From: Myxococcus eversor | GTDB taxonomy: Bacteria > Myxococcota > Myxococcia > Myxococcales > Myxococcaceae | Length of the DNA: 64,000 nt | Assembly (NCBI RefSeq): GCF_010894455.1 | Contig: NZ_JAAIXY010000011.1 | Location: 186,001 to 250,000 of the forward strand | Direction: 5' to 3' | In this document: piece by piece, positions 46,253 through 54,894 of the stretch | How positions within the stretch are numbered: position 1 is the first letter of the stretch | Layout of the letters: every line of letters starts with the position of its first letter | Translations under genes and position numbers: made by a program | The notes under the pieces: generated by a model | What the model was told of the DNA's origin: nothing | The model's database searches: none | Seen by the model: the letters and a program-made list of their open reading frames with translations, nothing else

Positions 46253-47640
46253 ATGCTCATCAGATTGGTGTTGCCTGGCACGTTGAGCGGCACGCCGGCC
46301 ACCACGACGACGGGCGTTCCCTCCTTGCAGATGCCCTCGCGCAGGCACAGCTTGCGCACCTGCTGCAGCATGGCGTCCGTGGACTTCACGCGAGGGACCT
46401 GGAGGCCCGTCACGCCCCAATACAGCGCCATGCGGTTCACCGCGGACTCGTTCGGCGTGAGGGCGATGATGCGCGCGTGGGGGCGGAACTCGGAGATGAG
46501 GCGCGCGGTGTGGCCGCTCTCCGTGTACGCGACAATCGTCTGGATGTTGAGCTGCCCGGACGCCGCCACCGCCGCCGCCGCGACGCCCGTGCCCAAATCC
46601 TCCGAGCGCTCGAAGGGCGAGTGGTGCTGGTGGCGCACCACGCCGCGCTCCGTCTCCTCGACGATGCGGGCCATGGTGGACGCCGCGTCGATGGGGTAGC
46701 GCCCCGCGGCCGTCTCGCCCGACAGCATCACCGCGTCCGCGCCGTCCAGAATCGCGTTGGCCACGTCCGACACCTCCGCGCGGGTGGGGCGCGGGTTGTT
46801 GACCATGCTCTCCAGCATCTCCGTGGCGACGATGACCAGGCCACCCATCTGGTTCACCACCCGCACCATCCGCTTCTGGATGGCGGGCAGTTGCTCCAGC
46901 GGCATCTCCACGCCCAGGTCTCCCCGCGCCACCATGATGCCGTCGGACGCGCGGGCAATCGCGTCGAGCTGGTCCACGGCCTGGGGCTTCTCAATCTTGG
47001 CGATGAGGGGCGTCTTGTTCTTTGCCACATGCTTGCGCGCGCGGTGGACGTCGTCCGCCGAGCGCACGAAGGACAGCGCCACGTAGTCCACGCCCACCTC
47101 CTGGCCGAACGCCAGGTCCACCTCGTCCTTGGGCGTAATCGTGGGCACGGACATGGGCGAGCCCGGCAGGTTCAGCCCCTTGTGGTCCTTGAGCAGGCCG
47201 CCGATCTCCACCTCGCAGAGGACGTCCTGGCCCGTCACCTTGCGCACGCGCAGGCGCACCCGGCCGTCGTCCAGGAGGATGGCCTCGCCGGGTGCCACGT
47301 CCTTCGTCAGCGACTTGATGGGGGTGGGGATGATGGAGCCCTGGCCCATGACGGCGCGCGTCGTCACCGTCACGCGCTGCCCGGCCTGCACCGTGAGCTG
47401 TCCACCCTCGAACTTTCCGAGGCGGATCTTGGGGCCCTGGATGTCCTGGAGGATGGCGACAGGCAGCTTCAGCCGCTTGGACGCCTTGCGGATGAGGGCC
47501 ACCCGCTGACGGTGCTCGTCGTGCGTGCCGTGCGAGAAGTTCAACCGCGCCACGTTCATCCCCGCGCGGATGAGGCCCTCAATCGTCTCCAGCGTGCTCG
47601 ATGCGGGACCCAGGGTGCAGATGATCTTCGCCTTGCGCAT
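46240..47640 (-). CDS. pyk: Pyruvate kinase
   Basis: Converts phosphoenolpyruvate and ADP to pyruvate and ATP. From the N-terminus: RKAKIICTLGPAS, NVARLNFSHGTHDEH, QDIQGPKIRLG, the B domain, then LIAKIEKPQAV (catalytic Lys, PROSITE pyruvate-kinase signature), MVARGDLGVE, ATEMLESM, and the C-terminal allosteric domain (LTPNESAVNRMALYWGV). Length is normal at 466 residues. I start at the ATG at 47640 (MRKAK); a second ATG four codons earlier (47652) has AGG directly against it, so either could be used. The gene converges on the pyr operon, and a candidate sRNA is transcribed divergently from its 5' side. Confidence 0.96.
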   Translation of the reverse strand: MRKAKIICTLGPASSTLETIEGLIRAGMNVARLNFSHGTHDEHRQRVALIRKASKRLKLPVAILQDIQGPKIRLGKFEGGQLTVQAGQRVTVTTRAVMGQGSIIPTPIKSLTKDVAPGEAILLDDGRVRLRVRKVTGQDVLCEVEIGGLLKDHKGLNLPGSPMSVPTITPKDEVDLAFGQEVGVDYVALSFVRSADDVHRARKHVAKNKTPLIAKIEKPQAVDQLDAIARASDGIMVARGDLGVEMPLEQLPAIQKRMVRVVNQMGGLVIVATEMLESMVNNPRPTRAEVSDVANAILDGADAVMLSGETAAGRYPIDAASTMARIVEETERGVVRHQHHSPFERSEDLGTGVAAAAVAASGQLNIQTIVAYTESGHTARLISEFRPHARIIALTPNESAVNRMALYWGVTGLQVPRVKSTDAMLQQVRKLCLREGICKEGTPVVVVAGVPLNVPGNTNLMSIHRV

Positions 47641-47674
47641 ATGCGCGCGCATCCTAGGCGGCGGGGTGCGTGGC

Positions 47675-47704
47675 TTGACAGCCTCGCGCCCGGGAGACTA
47701 ACTC
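47675..47704 (+). promoter_or_regulatory. Consensus promoter facing away from pyk (candidate sRNA)
   Basis: A perfect TTGACA (47675-47680), 18-bp spacer, TAACTC (47699-47704). No coding gene lies downstream on this strand until 49200. The predicted start is about 47711. Confidence 0.55.
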
Positions 47705-47710
47705 TTTGCC

Positions 47711-47823
47711 CCAGGCGCGGCGCTGACCTCCGGGTTGGCCCCGCGCCCGCGTCTTCAAGAAGTGCTCGATGTTCGAGAGAGAAAGCCCGGCTTCCCAGGG
47801 AGGGGGGGCCGGGCTTTCTCGTG
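47711..47823 (+). ncRNA. Candidate small RNA, about 113 nt, multiple hairpins
   Basis: Intergenic between pyk and the nuclease gene, downstream of a consensus promoter. The predicted 5' end falls 3 nt before a perfect 7-bp stem (GGCGCGG 47714-47720 with CCGCGCC 47741-47747). The loop of that stem holds a small inner hairpin and an exposed CCTCC (47727-47731), complementary to a Shine-Dalgarno core. Then come CTTC-AA-GAAG, CTCGA-TGT-TCGAG (47765-47777), and a final 13-bp perfect stem (47779-47791 with 47808-47820) ending in CTTTCTC, terminator-like. There is no plausible ORF and I cannot match it to a named RNA family. Structure and promoter are seen; expression and target are inference. Confidence 0.5.
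47779..47820. terminator. Strong 13-bp hairpin; terminator for the nuclease gene and the candidate sRNA
   Basis: GAGAAAGCCCGGC / GCCGGGCTTTCTC perfect 13-bp stem, 16-nt loop. On the minus strand it begins 38 nt after the nuclease stop and is followed by TCTCG, so the 3' side reads CTTTCTCTCTCG. On the plus strand the same A/T base pairs close the candidate sRNA. Confidence 0.65.
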
Positions 47824-47858
47824 CTTGTCGTCGGGCCTGCTCGCCCCCGACTCGAGGA

Positions 47859-48641
47859 CTAGAGGTCGATCTTCTTGCCGCTGCCCTGGGGCGCGCCGAG
47901 CGGCGGGTGACCGGGCGGAAGCGCGTCCGTGTCCATTTCGATGGGCGGGTGGCCAGGCGAGGGCAGCCCAGGCGGAGGCATCACCTCGGGCTCCTCCATG
48001 AGGCCACCGGGGCCACTGCCACCCACGCCGGGGCCCCCCTTCTGGAGGGACTCAATCTCCTCGCGGCTGATGCCGGCCAGGGTGAGGACCTTTCGAGTGA
48101 CGCGGATGCGCGCATGGCTGGTGAGGGCCATGGCGATGGAGTCCGACGGCCGGGCCTCCAGCGTCATCTTCTTCGCGCCCTGCTCCAGGAAGACGCGCCC
48201 CGAGTAGACGTTGTCGCGCAGGTCATCGATGCGGACCTCCGTCACCTTGGCGCCGAGCTGGTCGACGACGTCGTCCAGCAGGTCTTGAGCGAGCGGCTGG
48301 GGTGGCTCGCGCTCCGCCAGCCGGAAGGCGATGGAGACGGCGGAGGCCTCATCCACGAAGACGGGGAGGACCACCTGCTTGTCCTTGGTGGTGAGCACGA
48401 CGGCGTGCGTCTGGGCCTCCACCAGCGGGACGACGTCCTGCACCTCGAGCTCCACGAGCTCATCGCAGGCCTTGGGGTCGCCTCCGTGCTCGGTGATGCA
48501 CGGCTCCCCGGAGGCCTCCGGAAGGGTTGCCGCGACGGCCCCCGGAGCGCTGAAGGCGGGGAGCATCAGGACCCCCCCGAGCGCCAGCAACAGCGCCGAC
48601 AGGGGGGCGAAGAAGAAAGTGGCGCGGTTGGGTGTTCTCAC
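47859..48641 (-). CDS. Secreted bifunctional nuclease (BFN/DUF151) family protein
   Basis: The 260-residue protein begins with a signal peptide (hydrophobic about 10-30, SAPGAVA region). Residues about 60-190 form a BFN/DUF151 domain: VELEVQDVVPLVEAQTHAVVL, KQVVLPVFVDEASAVSIA, LLDDVVDQLGAKVTEVRI, VYSGRVFLEQG and ARPSDSIAMAL, the classic arrangement including the Glu/Asp metal or nucleic-acid site. The C-terminal 60 residues are Gly/Pro-rich and low complexity. Plant and bacterial members have nuclease activity; the export signal here makes the substrate unclear. Ends upstream of the 13-bp terminator. Confidence 0.87.
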   Translation of the reverse strand: MRTPNRATFFFAPLSALLLALGGVLMLPAFSAPGAVAATLPEASGEPCITEHGGDPKACDELVELEVQDVVPLVEAQTHAVVLTTKDKQVVLPVFVDEASAVSIAFRLAEREPPQPLAQDLLDDVVDQLGAKVTEVRIDDLRDNVYSGRVFLEQGAKKMTLEARPSDSIAMALTSHARIRVTRKVLTLAGISREEIESLQKGGPGVGGSGPGGLMEEPEVMPPPGLPSPGHPPIEMDTDALPPGHPPLGAPQGSGKKIDL

Positions 48642-48743
48642 ACCCTGAAACTACGCACCCGCCACCCTGTCGGGAGGGCAGCGGTTCAGCCAGGTTGCCC
48701 TGGACGGCGGGAAACGCCCGCCCGGAGGGCAAGGGAGCGGACG

Positions 48744-49103
48744 TCAGGGACGCTCGTCCTCATCCTCGTCGTCGTAGTCCTCGTCGTCCTCGACGTCCTC
48801 GTCTTCATCCTCGTCGAGGTCGTCGTCCTCGTCCTCGGACTCCTCATCCTCTTCTTCGTCCTCGTCGTCGATGGTGTCCGCGACGTCCTCCGACTCCAGC
48901 GTCATGGAGACGGCGAACTTCTTGTCGAGCACGGCGATCTGCGCGCGCATCTCCGAGAGCGCGGCGACGAAGTCCTCCGAGAGATTCGCGGGCGCTTTCG
49001 CGTCGCAGTGGGGACAGACGATCTTCTCCGTCCCCTCGATGAGGTCTTGAACGTCAAGCTCGAAGCTTGCCTCGCACTTCTGGCAGGTGAAGTCGATGCT
49101 CAT
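48744..49103 (-). CDS. Zinc-ribbon protein with long acidic tail
   Basis: A 119-residue protein (MSIDFTCQKCEASFELD...). Two CxxC knuckles (FTCQKC and IVCPHC, about 24 residues apart) make a zinc ribbon of the MJ0042/DksA-like size. A helical segment follows (about 45-70), and then roughly 50 residues that are almost all Asp/Glu. I use the ATG at 49103, not the one at 49118, because the latter lies inside the -10 box of a strong promoter. The acidic tail may mimic DNA or bind basic partners; function unknown. Confidence 0.8.
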   Translation of the reverse strand: MSIDFTCQKCEASFELDVQDLIEGTEKIVCPHCDAKAPANLSEDFVAALSEMRAQIAVLDKKFAVSMTLESEDVADTIDDEDEEEDEESEDEDDDLDEDEDEDVEDDEDYDDEDEDERP

Positions 49104-49113
49104 GGTCGGGCGC

Positions 49114-49143
49114 GGCATACAAAGCCATCCAACCAGCTGTCAA
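49114..49143 (-). promoter_or_regulatory. Promoter of the zinc-ribbon gene, near-leaderless
   Basis: On the minus strand: TTGACA (49143-49138), 18-bp spacer, TATGCC (49119-49114). The predicted start near 49107 is about 4 nt before the ATG at 49103, with no room for a Shine-Dalgarno. Confidence 0.5.
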
Positions 49144-49199
49144 CGTCCGCGAATCGGGGACGTGGTGGGGACGCCCCTACATCCGCTAACCTTCGTCGG

Positions 49200-51020
49200 A
49201 TGGACCTTCCGAAGACGATGGTGCATGCCCTCCATGACCGGGCCTCGCAGCAGGAACATCGGCCGGCCCTCTGGACACGACGGGGACGCTCCTATGTCCC
49301 CACCTCCTGGTTCGACTACGCCCAGCGGGTCAAACGCTTCGCCTTGGGCCTGAGGACGCTCGGCTATGGGGAGGGCCAGCCCCTGGGCATCATCAGCTTC
49401 AACCGCGAGGAGTGGCACGTCGCGGACCTGGCCGCCATGGCGCTGGGAGGCGTGCCGGTAGGTCTCTACACCACCAGCGCGGTGGACCAGCTCGAGTACA
49501 TCCTGGGCCACTGTGAGGCCACCGTCCTCGTGGTGGAGAACGAGAAGCACCTGCGCACGGGCCTGGCCCTGCGCGAGCGGCTGCCCAAGCTGCGCCACAT
49601 CATCATCCTGGATGCCCCCTCCACGCCGCTGCCGGAGGGCGTCCTGCGCTACGCGGACGTCCTGGAGAAGGGCACCGGGGTGGATGACAAGCCCTACTGG
49701 GACAGCGTCAACGCGCTGAAGCCGGAGGCCCTGGGCACCCTCATCTACACCTCCGGGACGACGGGCCACCCCAAGGGGGTGATGCTCAGCCACTACAACC
49801 TCGCCTGGACGACCCGGCAGCTCATCACCGCGGTGGACTTCAAGCACAAGAGTGACTCGGTCATCATCTCCTACCTGCCGTTGTCCCACATCGCCGAGCA
49901 GGTCATCTCCCTGCACTGCCCGCTGATGCTGGGCATCCAGGTGTACTTCGCGGACTCGGTGGAGGCGATGCCGGCGAACCTGAAGGACGTGCGGCCCACG
50001 TTCTTCTTCGGCGTGCCCCGCGTGTGGGAGAAGTTCAAGGCCAAGGCGGACGAAGGGCTGCGCTCCCAGCCGCCCATGAAGCGCCGCATCGTCTCCTGGG
50101 CCCGGGGCGTCGCCTCGGAGCTGCACGCGCGCGCCCAGCGCCACGAGCGCATCCCCGTGTTGCTGGAGGCCCAGTACAAGTTGGCCCAGCGGCTGGTGTT
50201 CGAGCCGCTCAAGACGCGCATCGGCATGGAGCGGGTGGACTTCTTCGCCACGGCGGCGGCGCCCATCGGCCGGGACGTGCTGGAGTTCTTCGCCTCCATC
50301 GACATGTTCATCCACGAGGTGTGGGGCATGACGGAGGTGGCGGGCCCAGGCACGGTGAACACGCGCGAGGCCGCCCACCTGGGCACCGTGGGACGTCCCC
50401 TCATCGGCGTGGAGGTGCGCATCGCCGAGGACGGAGAGATTCTCGTCAAGGGCGGCAACGTCTGCATGGGCTACTACAAGAACCCGGAGGCCACCCAGGA
50501 GCTGCTGGAGGGCGGGTGGCTGCACACCGGGGACGTGGGCCAGCTCGACGGCGAGGGCTACCTCCACATCACCGGCCGCAAGAAGGAGATCATCGTCACC
50601 TCCGGCGGGAAGAAGACGGCGCCTGGCAACATCGAGGAACTCCTCAAGTCCCTGCCCGGCGTCGGCCACGCGGTGGTGATAGGGGAGCGGCGCAACTACC
50701 TGGTGGCCCTGCTGGCGCTGGACGTGGAGAGGTGCCGCGCCCTGGCCCAGGAGAAGGGCTGGCCCGCGGACCTCAAGACGCTCTCCCAGGACGCCCGCCT
50801 GCGCCAGCTCCTCCAGGAGGGGTTGGACCGGGACATCAACCCGAAGCTCTCCCGCTTCGAGACGATCAAACGCTTCGTCGTCCTGGAGACGGACCTCACC
50901 GTGGACGCGGGGGATTTGACGCCCACCCTGAAGGTCCGCCGCAAGGCCGTGGAGCAGAAGCACGCCGCGCTCATCGAGTCGATGTACACCGAGGCCGGCG
51001 GCGCGGCCCAGACGGGCTGA
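49200..51020 (+). CDS. Long-chain acyl-CoA synthetase (AMP-forming)
   Basis: A 606-residue ANL-superfamily enzyme that activates fatty acids with ATP and CoA. P-loop-like LIYTSGTTGHPKGVMLSH (about 181-198), YLPLSHIAEQ, VWGMTEVAG (A5 region), LHTGDVGQLDGEGYLHITGRKKEII (hinge and A8) and a C-terminal KVRRKAVEQKH region with the catalytic-Lys segment. The layout matches FadD15-type long-chain enzymes. The ATG at 49200 is placed at MDLPKTMVHAL; a very long upstream frame is antisense to the nuclease and zinc-ribbon genes. No strong ribosome site is visible. Convergent with citrate synthase. Confidence 0.93.
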   Translation: MDLPKTMVHALHDRASQQEHRPALWTRRGRSYVPTSWFDYAQRVKRFALGLRTLGYGEGQPLGIISFNREEWHVADLAAMALGGVPVGLYTTSAVDQLEYILGHCEATVLVVENEKHLRTGLALRERLPKLRHIIILDAPSTPLPEGVLRYADVLEKGTGVDDKPYWDSVNALKPEALGTLIYTSGTTGHPKGVMLSHYNLAWTTRQLITAVDFKHKSDSVIISYLPLSHIAEQVISLHCPLMLGIQVYFADSVEAMPANLKDVRPTFFFGVPRVWEKFKAKADEGLRSQPPMKRRIVSWARGVASELHARAQRHERIPVLLEAQYKLAQRLVFEPLKTRIGMERVDFFATAAAPIGRDVLEFFASIDMFIHEVWGMTEVAGPGTVNTREAAHLGTVGRPLIGVEVRIAEDGEILVKGGNVCMGYYKNPEATQELLEGGWLHTGDVGQLDGEGYLHITGRKKEIIVTSGGKKTAPGNIEELLKSLPGVGHAVVIGERRNYLVALLALDVERCRALAQEKGWPADLKTLSQDARLRQLLQEGLDRDINPKLSRFETIKRFVVLETDLTVDAGDLTPTLKVRRKAVEQKHAALIESMYTEAGGAAQTG

Positions 51021-51041
51021 AGCGGGGCGGTGCGGGCGACT

Positions 51042-51062
51042 CCGGAGCTCTTGGGGCTCCGG
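51042..51062 (+). terminator. Hairpin after the acyl-CoA synthetase gene
   Basis: CCGGAGC / GCTCCGG 7-bp perfect stem with a 7-nt loop, 21 nt downstream of the stop. No T-run. Confidence 0.4.
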
Positions 51063-51095
51063 CGCCTCGGGGCCTTCTGGAAGCCCGCAACGGGA

Positions 51096-51129
51096 AAGGG
51101 GCGGGGAACCTCGCGGTCCCTCGCCCCTT
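51096..51129 (-). terminator. Terminator-like hairpin after citrate synthase
   Basis: AAGGGGCG / CGCCCCTT 8-bp stem extended by four more pairs after one mismatch. On the minus strand it starts 29 nt after the gltA stop and ends in CCCCTTTCCC. It also separates the convergent acyl-CoA synthetase gene. Confidence 0.5.
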
Positions 51130-51158
51130 CTCACGTCATCCCTGGAGGGACGCGCCGA

Positions 51159-52460
<1,302 letters not shown>

Positions 52461-52537
52461 GGGCGGAGATTTCACAGGGCGCGGATCGCTTTCAACAAAA
52501 AAGAACGATGAGTCGGATGGGGAGACACTGATGCTTC

Positions 52538-53827
52538 CTACAGCTGCTCGGAAATACGCGCTCCCGAGCGGGACAGCTGCCGCCAGAAGCCGGGGAAACT
52601 CTTCTCGACACAATCAGGACCCGTGAGGACAAGGGTCGCTCCAGACAGCACGCTGAGTGTCGCGGCCGTCATCGCCAGGCGGTGGTCCCCCCGGCTGTCC
52701 ATCTCGAAGCGGGCAGGAGGGGCCACGGGAGGCGTCAGGTGGAGGATTTCCCCCTGGAGCTCCGTGGTGCCCCCGTAGGCCTTCACGAGGTCTCGGATAC
52801 CTTCCAACCGGTCGCTTTCTTTGAGACGGAGAATTCCGACGTCCGTCAGCGTGGAGGGCGCGGGGAGTACACAGGCGAGCGCCGCCAGGGTGGGTAGCAG
52901 GTCCGGGCACTCCTTTCCTGAAGCCCGCAGGCCTCCGGCGGGACGACCCGTCACCTTCAGGGTGTGTGCTGGACCCGTGGGAGTGGTGCCCAGGCCCACC
53001 TGCTCGATGAGGCGGAGGATGGCCTGGTCCGGATGGGCGCTCGCGGGGTCGGCTCGCTCCACCGTGCCGCCGGCCTTCCATGCGACGAGCAGGAGATAGC
53101 CTAATGAGGACCAGTCCCCGGGCAGGGAGGGGACGCTCGGCGGGGGCGTGTAGCCGGAGAGGGTGTAGCGCGATTCGGACTTCTGGACCTCGAAGCCGAA
53201 CCGTTCCAGCCACGTCAGCGTGAGCTCCAGGTAGCCGGCGCTCGTCAGCGTCCCTTCGATTTCGACGCTCCATGCGCGGTGCTCCCGGAGGAACAGCGCG
53301 GCGCAGCCCAGGAGGAGGCTGGAGGCGTACTGGCTGCTCTGGTCGCCGGGCACCCGGAAGACGGGCGACACCTTCGAGGTGTCCGTGGGCGCGGCGAGCT
53401 CCACCGGCCAGGGGCTCCCCTCGGTGAGGGTGAGGCCTGCGGGGCCGAGCGCGTCCTTCAGCGAGGTGAAGAGCGGGCCATGGGGACGCTCGCCCAGGCG
53501 GGGTGTGCCGGTGAGGCTCACGCGCGCGCCCGGAGTCACCGCGACCTGGGTGGCGAGGATGCGGAAGGGGGCGCCACCGTCCGCGCAGTCCACGGCCCGC
53601 ACGGGCCCGGGCGGCAGGCGCAGGGCTTCCACGCCCCGGCGCAGCACGCGCACGTCGGCGGGGAGGTCCTCGTCCGACTCGGCCTGGACGGAGGGCAGGG
53701 GCCAGGCGCCGGTGAGGTGACCGAGCACCAGGGCGCGCTGCGCGTCCGACTTGGAGACGGGCGGGGTGAGCGGGGAGGCGACGAGGCCGCTCGGGTCCAG
53801 GAGGATTCGACGGGTGCTCTGGCTCAC
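52538..53827 (-). CDS. aroA: 3-phosphoshikimate 1-carboxyvinyltransferase (EPSP synthase), divergent
   Basis: Transfers the enolpyruvyl group of PEP to shikimate-3-phosphate. The 429-residue protein keeps PVSKSDAQRALVLGHL (Lys and Ser of the S3P site), LGERPHGPL, GDQSSQYASSLLL, LRLKESDRLEGI and DSRGDHRLAMTAA (PEP-binding and catalytic). It departs from the family at the usual NAGTAxR loop, which reads ADGGAPFRILA, and in GDWSSLGYLL for GDxSSAxYFL. The GTG at 53827 overlaps the aroB stop by GTGA, which fixes the start. Last aro gene of the operon; gltA follows. Confidence 0.92.
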   Translation of the reverse strand: MSQSTRRILLDPSGLVASPLTPPVSKSDAQRALVLGHLTGAWPLPSVQAESDEDLPADVRVLRRGVEALRLPPGPVRAVDCADGGAPFRILATQVAVTPGARVSLTGTPRLGERPHGPLFTSLKDALGPAGLTLTEGSPWPVELAAPTDTSKVSPVFRVPGDQSSQYASSLLLGCAALFLREHRAWSVEIEGTLTSAGYLELTLTWLERFGFEVQKSESRYTLSGYTPPPSVPSLPGDWSSLGYLLLVAWKAGGTVERADPASAHPDQAILRLIEQVGLGTTPTGPAHTLKVTGRPAGGLRASGKECPDLLPTLAALACVLPAPSTLTDVGILRLKESDRLEGIRDLVKAYGGTTELQGEILHLTPPVAPPARFEMDSRGDHRLAMTAATLSVLSGATLVLTGPDCVEKSFPGFWRQLSRSGARISEQL

Positions 53828-54894
53828 GGGCGTACCGCCTTCGTCCACGCCGGCCACAGCTCGCGCCACGTGCTGGCCGCTACGTCGCGGACCTCGGTGG
53901 CGCCAATGGCGGTCAGCAGCACCATGCGCAGCTCGCCCCGCGCTCCCGCCTTCTTGTCGGCGTCGAGCAGCGTGGCGATGTCCTTGAGCGACGCGGGGCG
54001 CAGGAGGGCGGCGATTCGCTCTCTATCGAGGACACCCGGGCCGTCGATGAGGGCGCGCTCGGCCTCGGCGGCCACGGCCTCGGGGGTGACGCCCAGGTGG
54101 CGACCCACGTCCAGGGCCAGGAGGATGCCCAAACCCACGGCGTCACCGTGGGACAACTTGAAGTGGGACACGCTCTCCAGCACGTGGCCGAAGGTGTGGC
54201 CGAAGTTGAGCACCCGGCGCAGACCCTTGTGCTCGTACGGGTCCTGCTCGCAGACGCTCTCCTTGAGGGCGCGCGCGTCCTTCACCAGCTTCTCGAGCGC
54301 GGGAGGCTTGCGCAGGTAGCGGCGGAAGAGCGCGGCATCCAGGCTGATGATCATCTTCCACGCCTCGAGCGAGCCCTCGCGAACCTGGGTCGGCGACAGC
54401 GTGGCGAACAGCTCCGGGCAGATCCACGACTCCTCGGCGTAGTGGAAGACGCCGGCGGGGTTCTTCACCACGCGGCCCTTCACGGTGAGGTCCACCGCGC
54501 CCTTGCCACCCAGGCTGCTGTCGACGGCGGCGAGCAGCGTGGTGGGGACCTGCACCAACCTCACGCCGCGCTTGAGCAGGTGCGCGGCGACGGTGGACAC
54601 GTCGCCCACGGTGCCTCCGCCCACGGCGAGCAGCGTGCCGGAGCGCGGCAGGGACAGGCCCCCGGCGAGCACCCTCTCCAGGGCCTTGAAGCTCTTCGCG
54701 CTCTCTCCGCCCACGAGCTGGACGATGGCGCGGGGGTTCTGCGCCTCCAGCGCGGGGATGAGTCCCGGGTGCAGGCGGGCCACGGTGCGGTCCACGACCG
54801 CGAGGCTGCCTTCGGGGAGGCGTTTGGCGAGTCGGGAAAACGGACCCCAGCGGTCGTTGGGAGGACGGTAGGCGCCGGGAGGGTAGGGGCTCAT
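53824..54894 (-). CDS. aroB: 3-dehydroquinate synthase, divergent
   Basis: The 356-residue NAD- and metal-dependent enzyme cyclises DAHP to dehydroquinate. GGGTVGDVSTVAAHLLKRG (NAD), VQVPTTLLAAVDSSLGGKGA (phosphate site), metal-ligand His in RRVLNFGHTFGHVLE and KLSHGDAVGLG. The first metal-ligand region, usually GxAEVIKYG, reads EGSLEAWKMIIS, so Glu is kept but the surrounding motif is not. The ATG at 54894 overlaps the aroC stop (ATGA). Second to last in the aro operon. Confidence 0.93.
   Translation of the reverse strand: MSPYPPGAYRPPNDRWGPFSRLAKRLPEGSLAVVDRTVARLHPGLIPALEAQNPRAIVQLVGGESAKSFKALERVLAGGLSLPRSGTLLAVGGGTVGDVSTVAAHLLKRGVRLVQVPTTLLAAVDSSLGGKGAVDLTVKGRVVKNPAGVFHYAEESWICPELFATLSPTQVREGSLEAWKMIISLDAALFRRYLRKPPALEKLVKDARALKESVCEQDPYEHKGLRRVLNFGHTFGHVLESVSHFKLSHGDAVGLGILLALDVGRHLGVTPEAVAAEAERALIDGPGVLDRERIAALLRPASLKDIATLLDADKKAGARGELRMVLLTAIGATEVRDVAASTWRELWPAWTKAVRP

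Noticed and set aside
46249..47862. 537-codon plus-strand frame opposite pyk
   Set aside because: A shadow of the pyruvate kinase codons; Arg/His/Val-rich with no family resemblance. Only the intergenic part was kept, as an RNA candidate.
48750..48880. Simple-sequence repeat (gtcctcgtc type) considered as a DNA repeat element
   Set aside because: It is simply the codons of the acidic Asp/Glu tail of the zinc-ribbon protein, with mixed codons as expected for coding sequence.
47769..49199. Long in-frame 5' extension of the acyl-CoA synthetase
   Set aside because: It is antisense to the nuclease and zinc-ribbon genes, and its product is low complexity (runs of V/L from the acidic-tail codons). 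The conserved enzyme begins at 49200.
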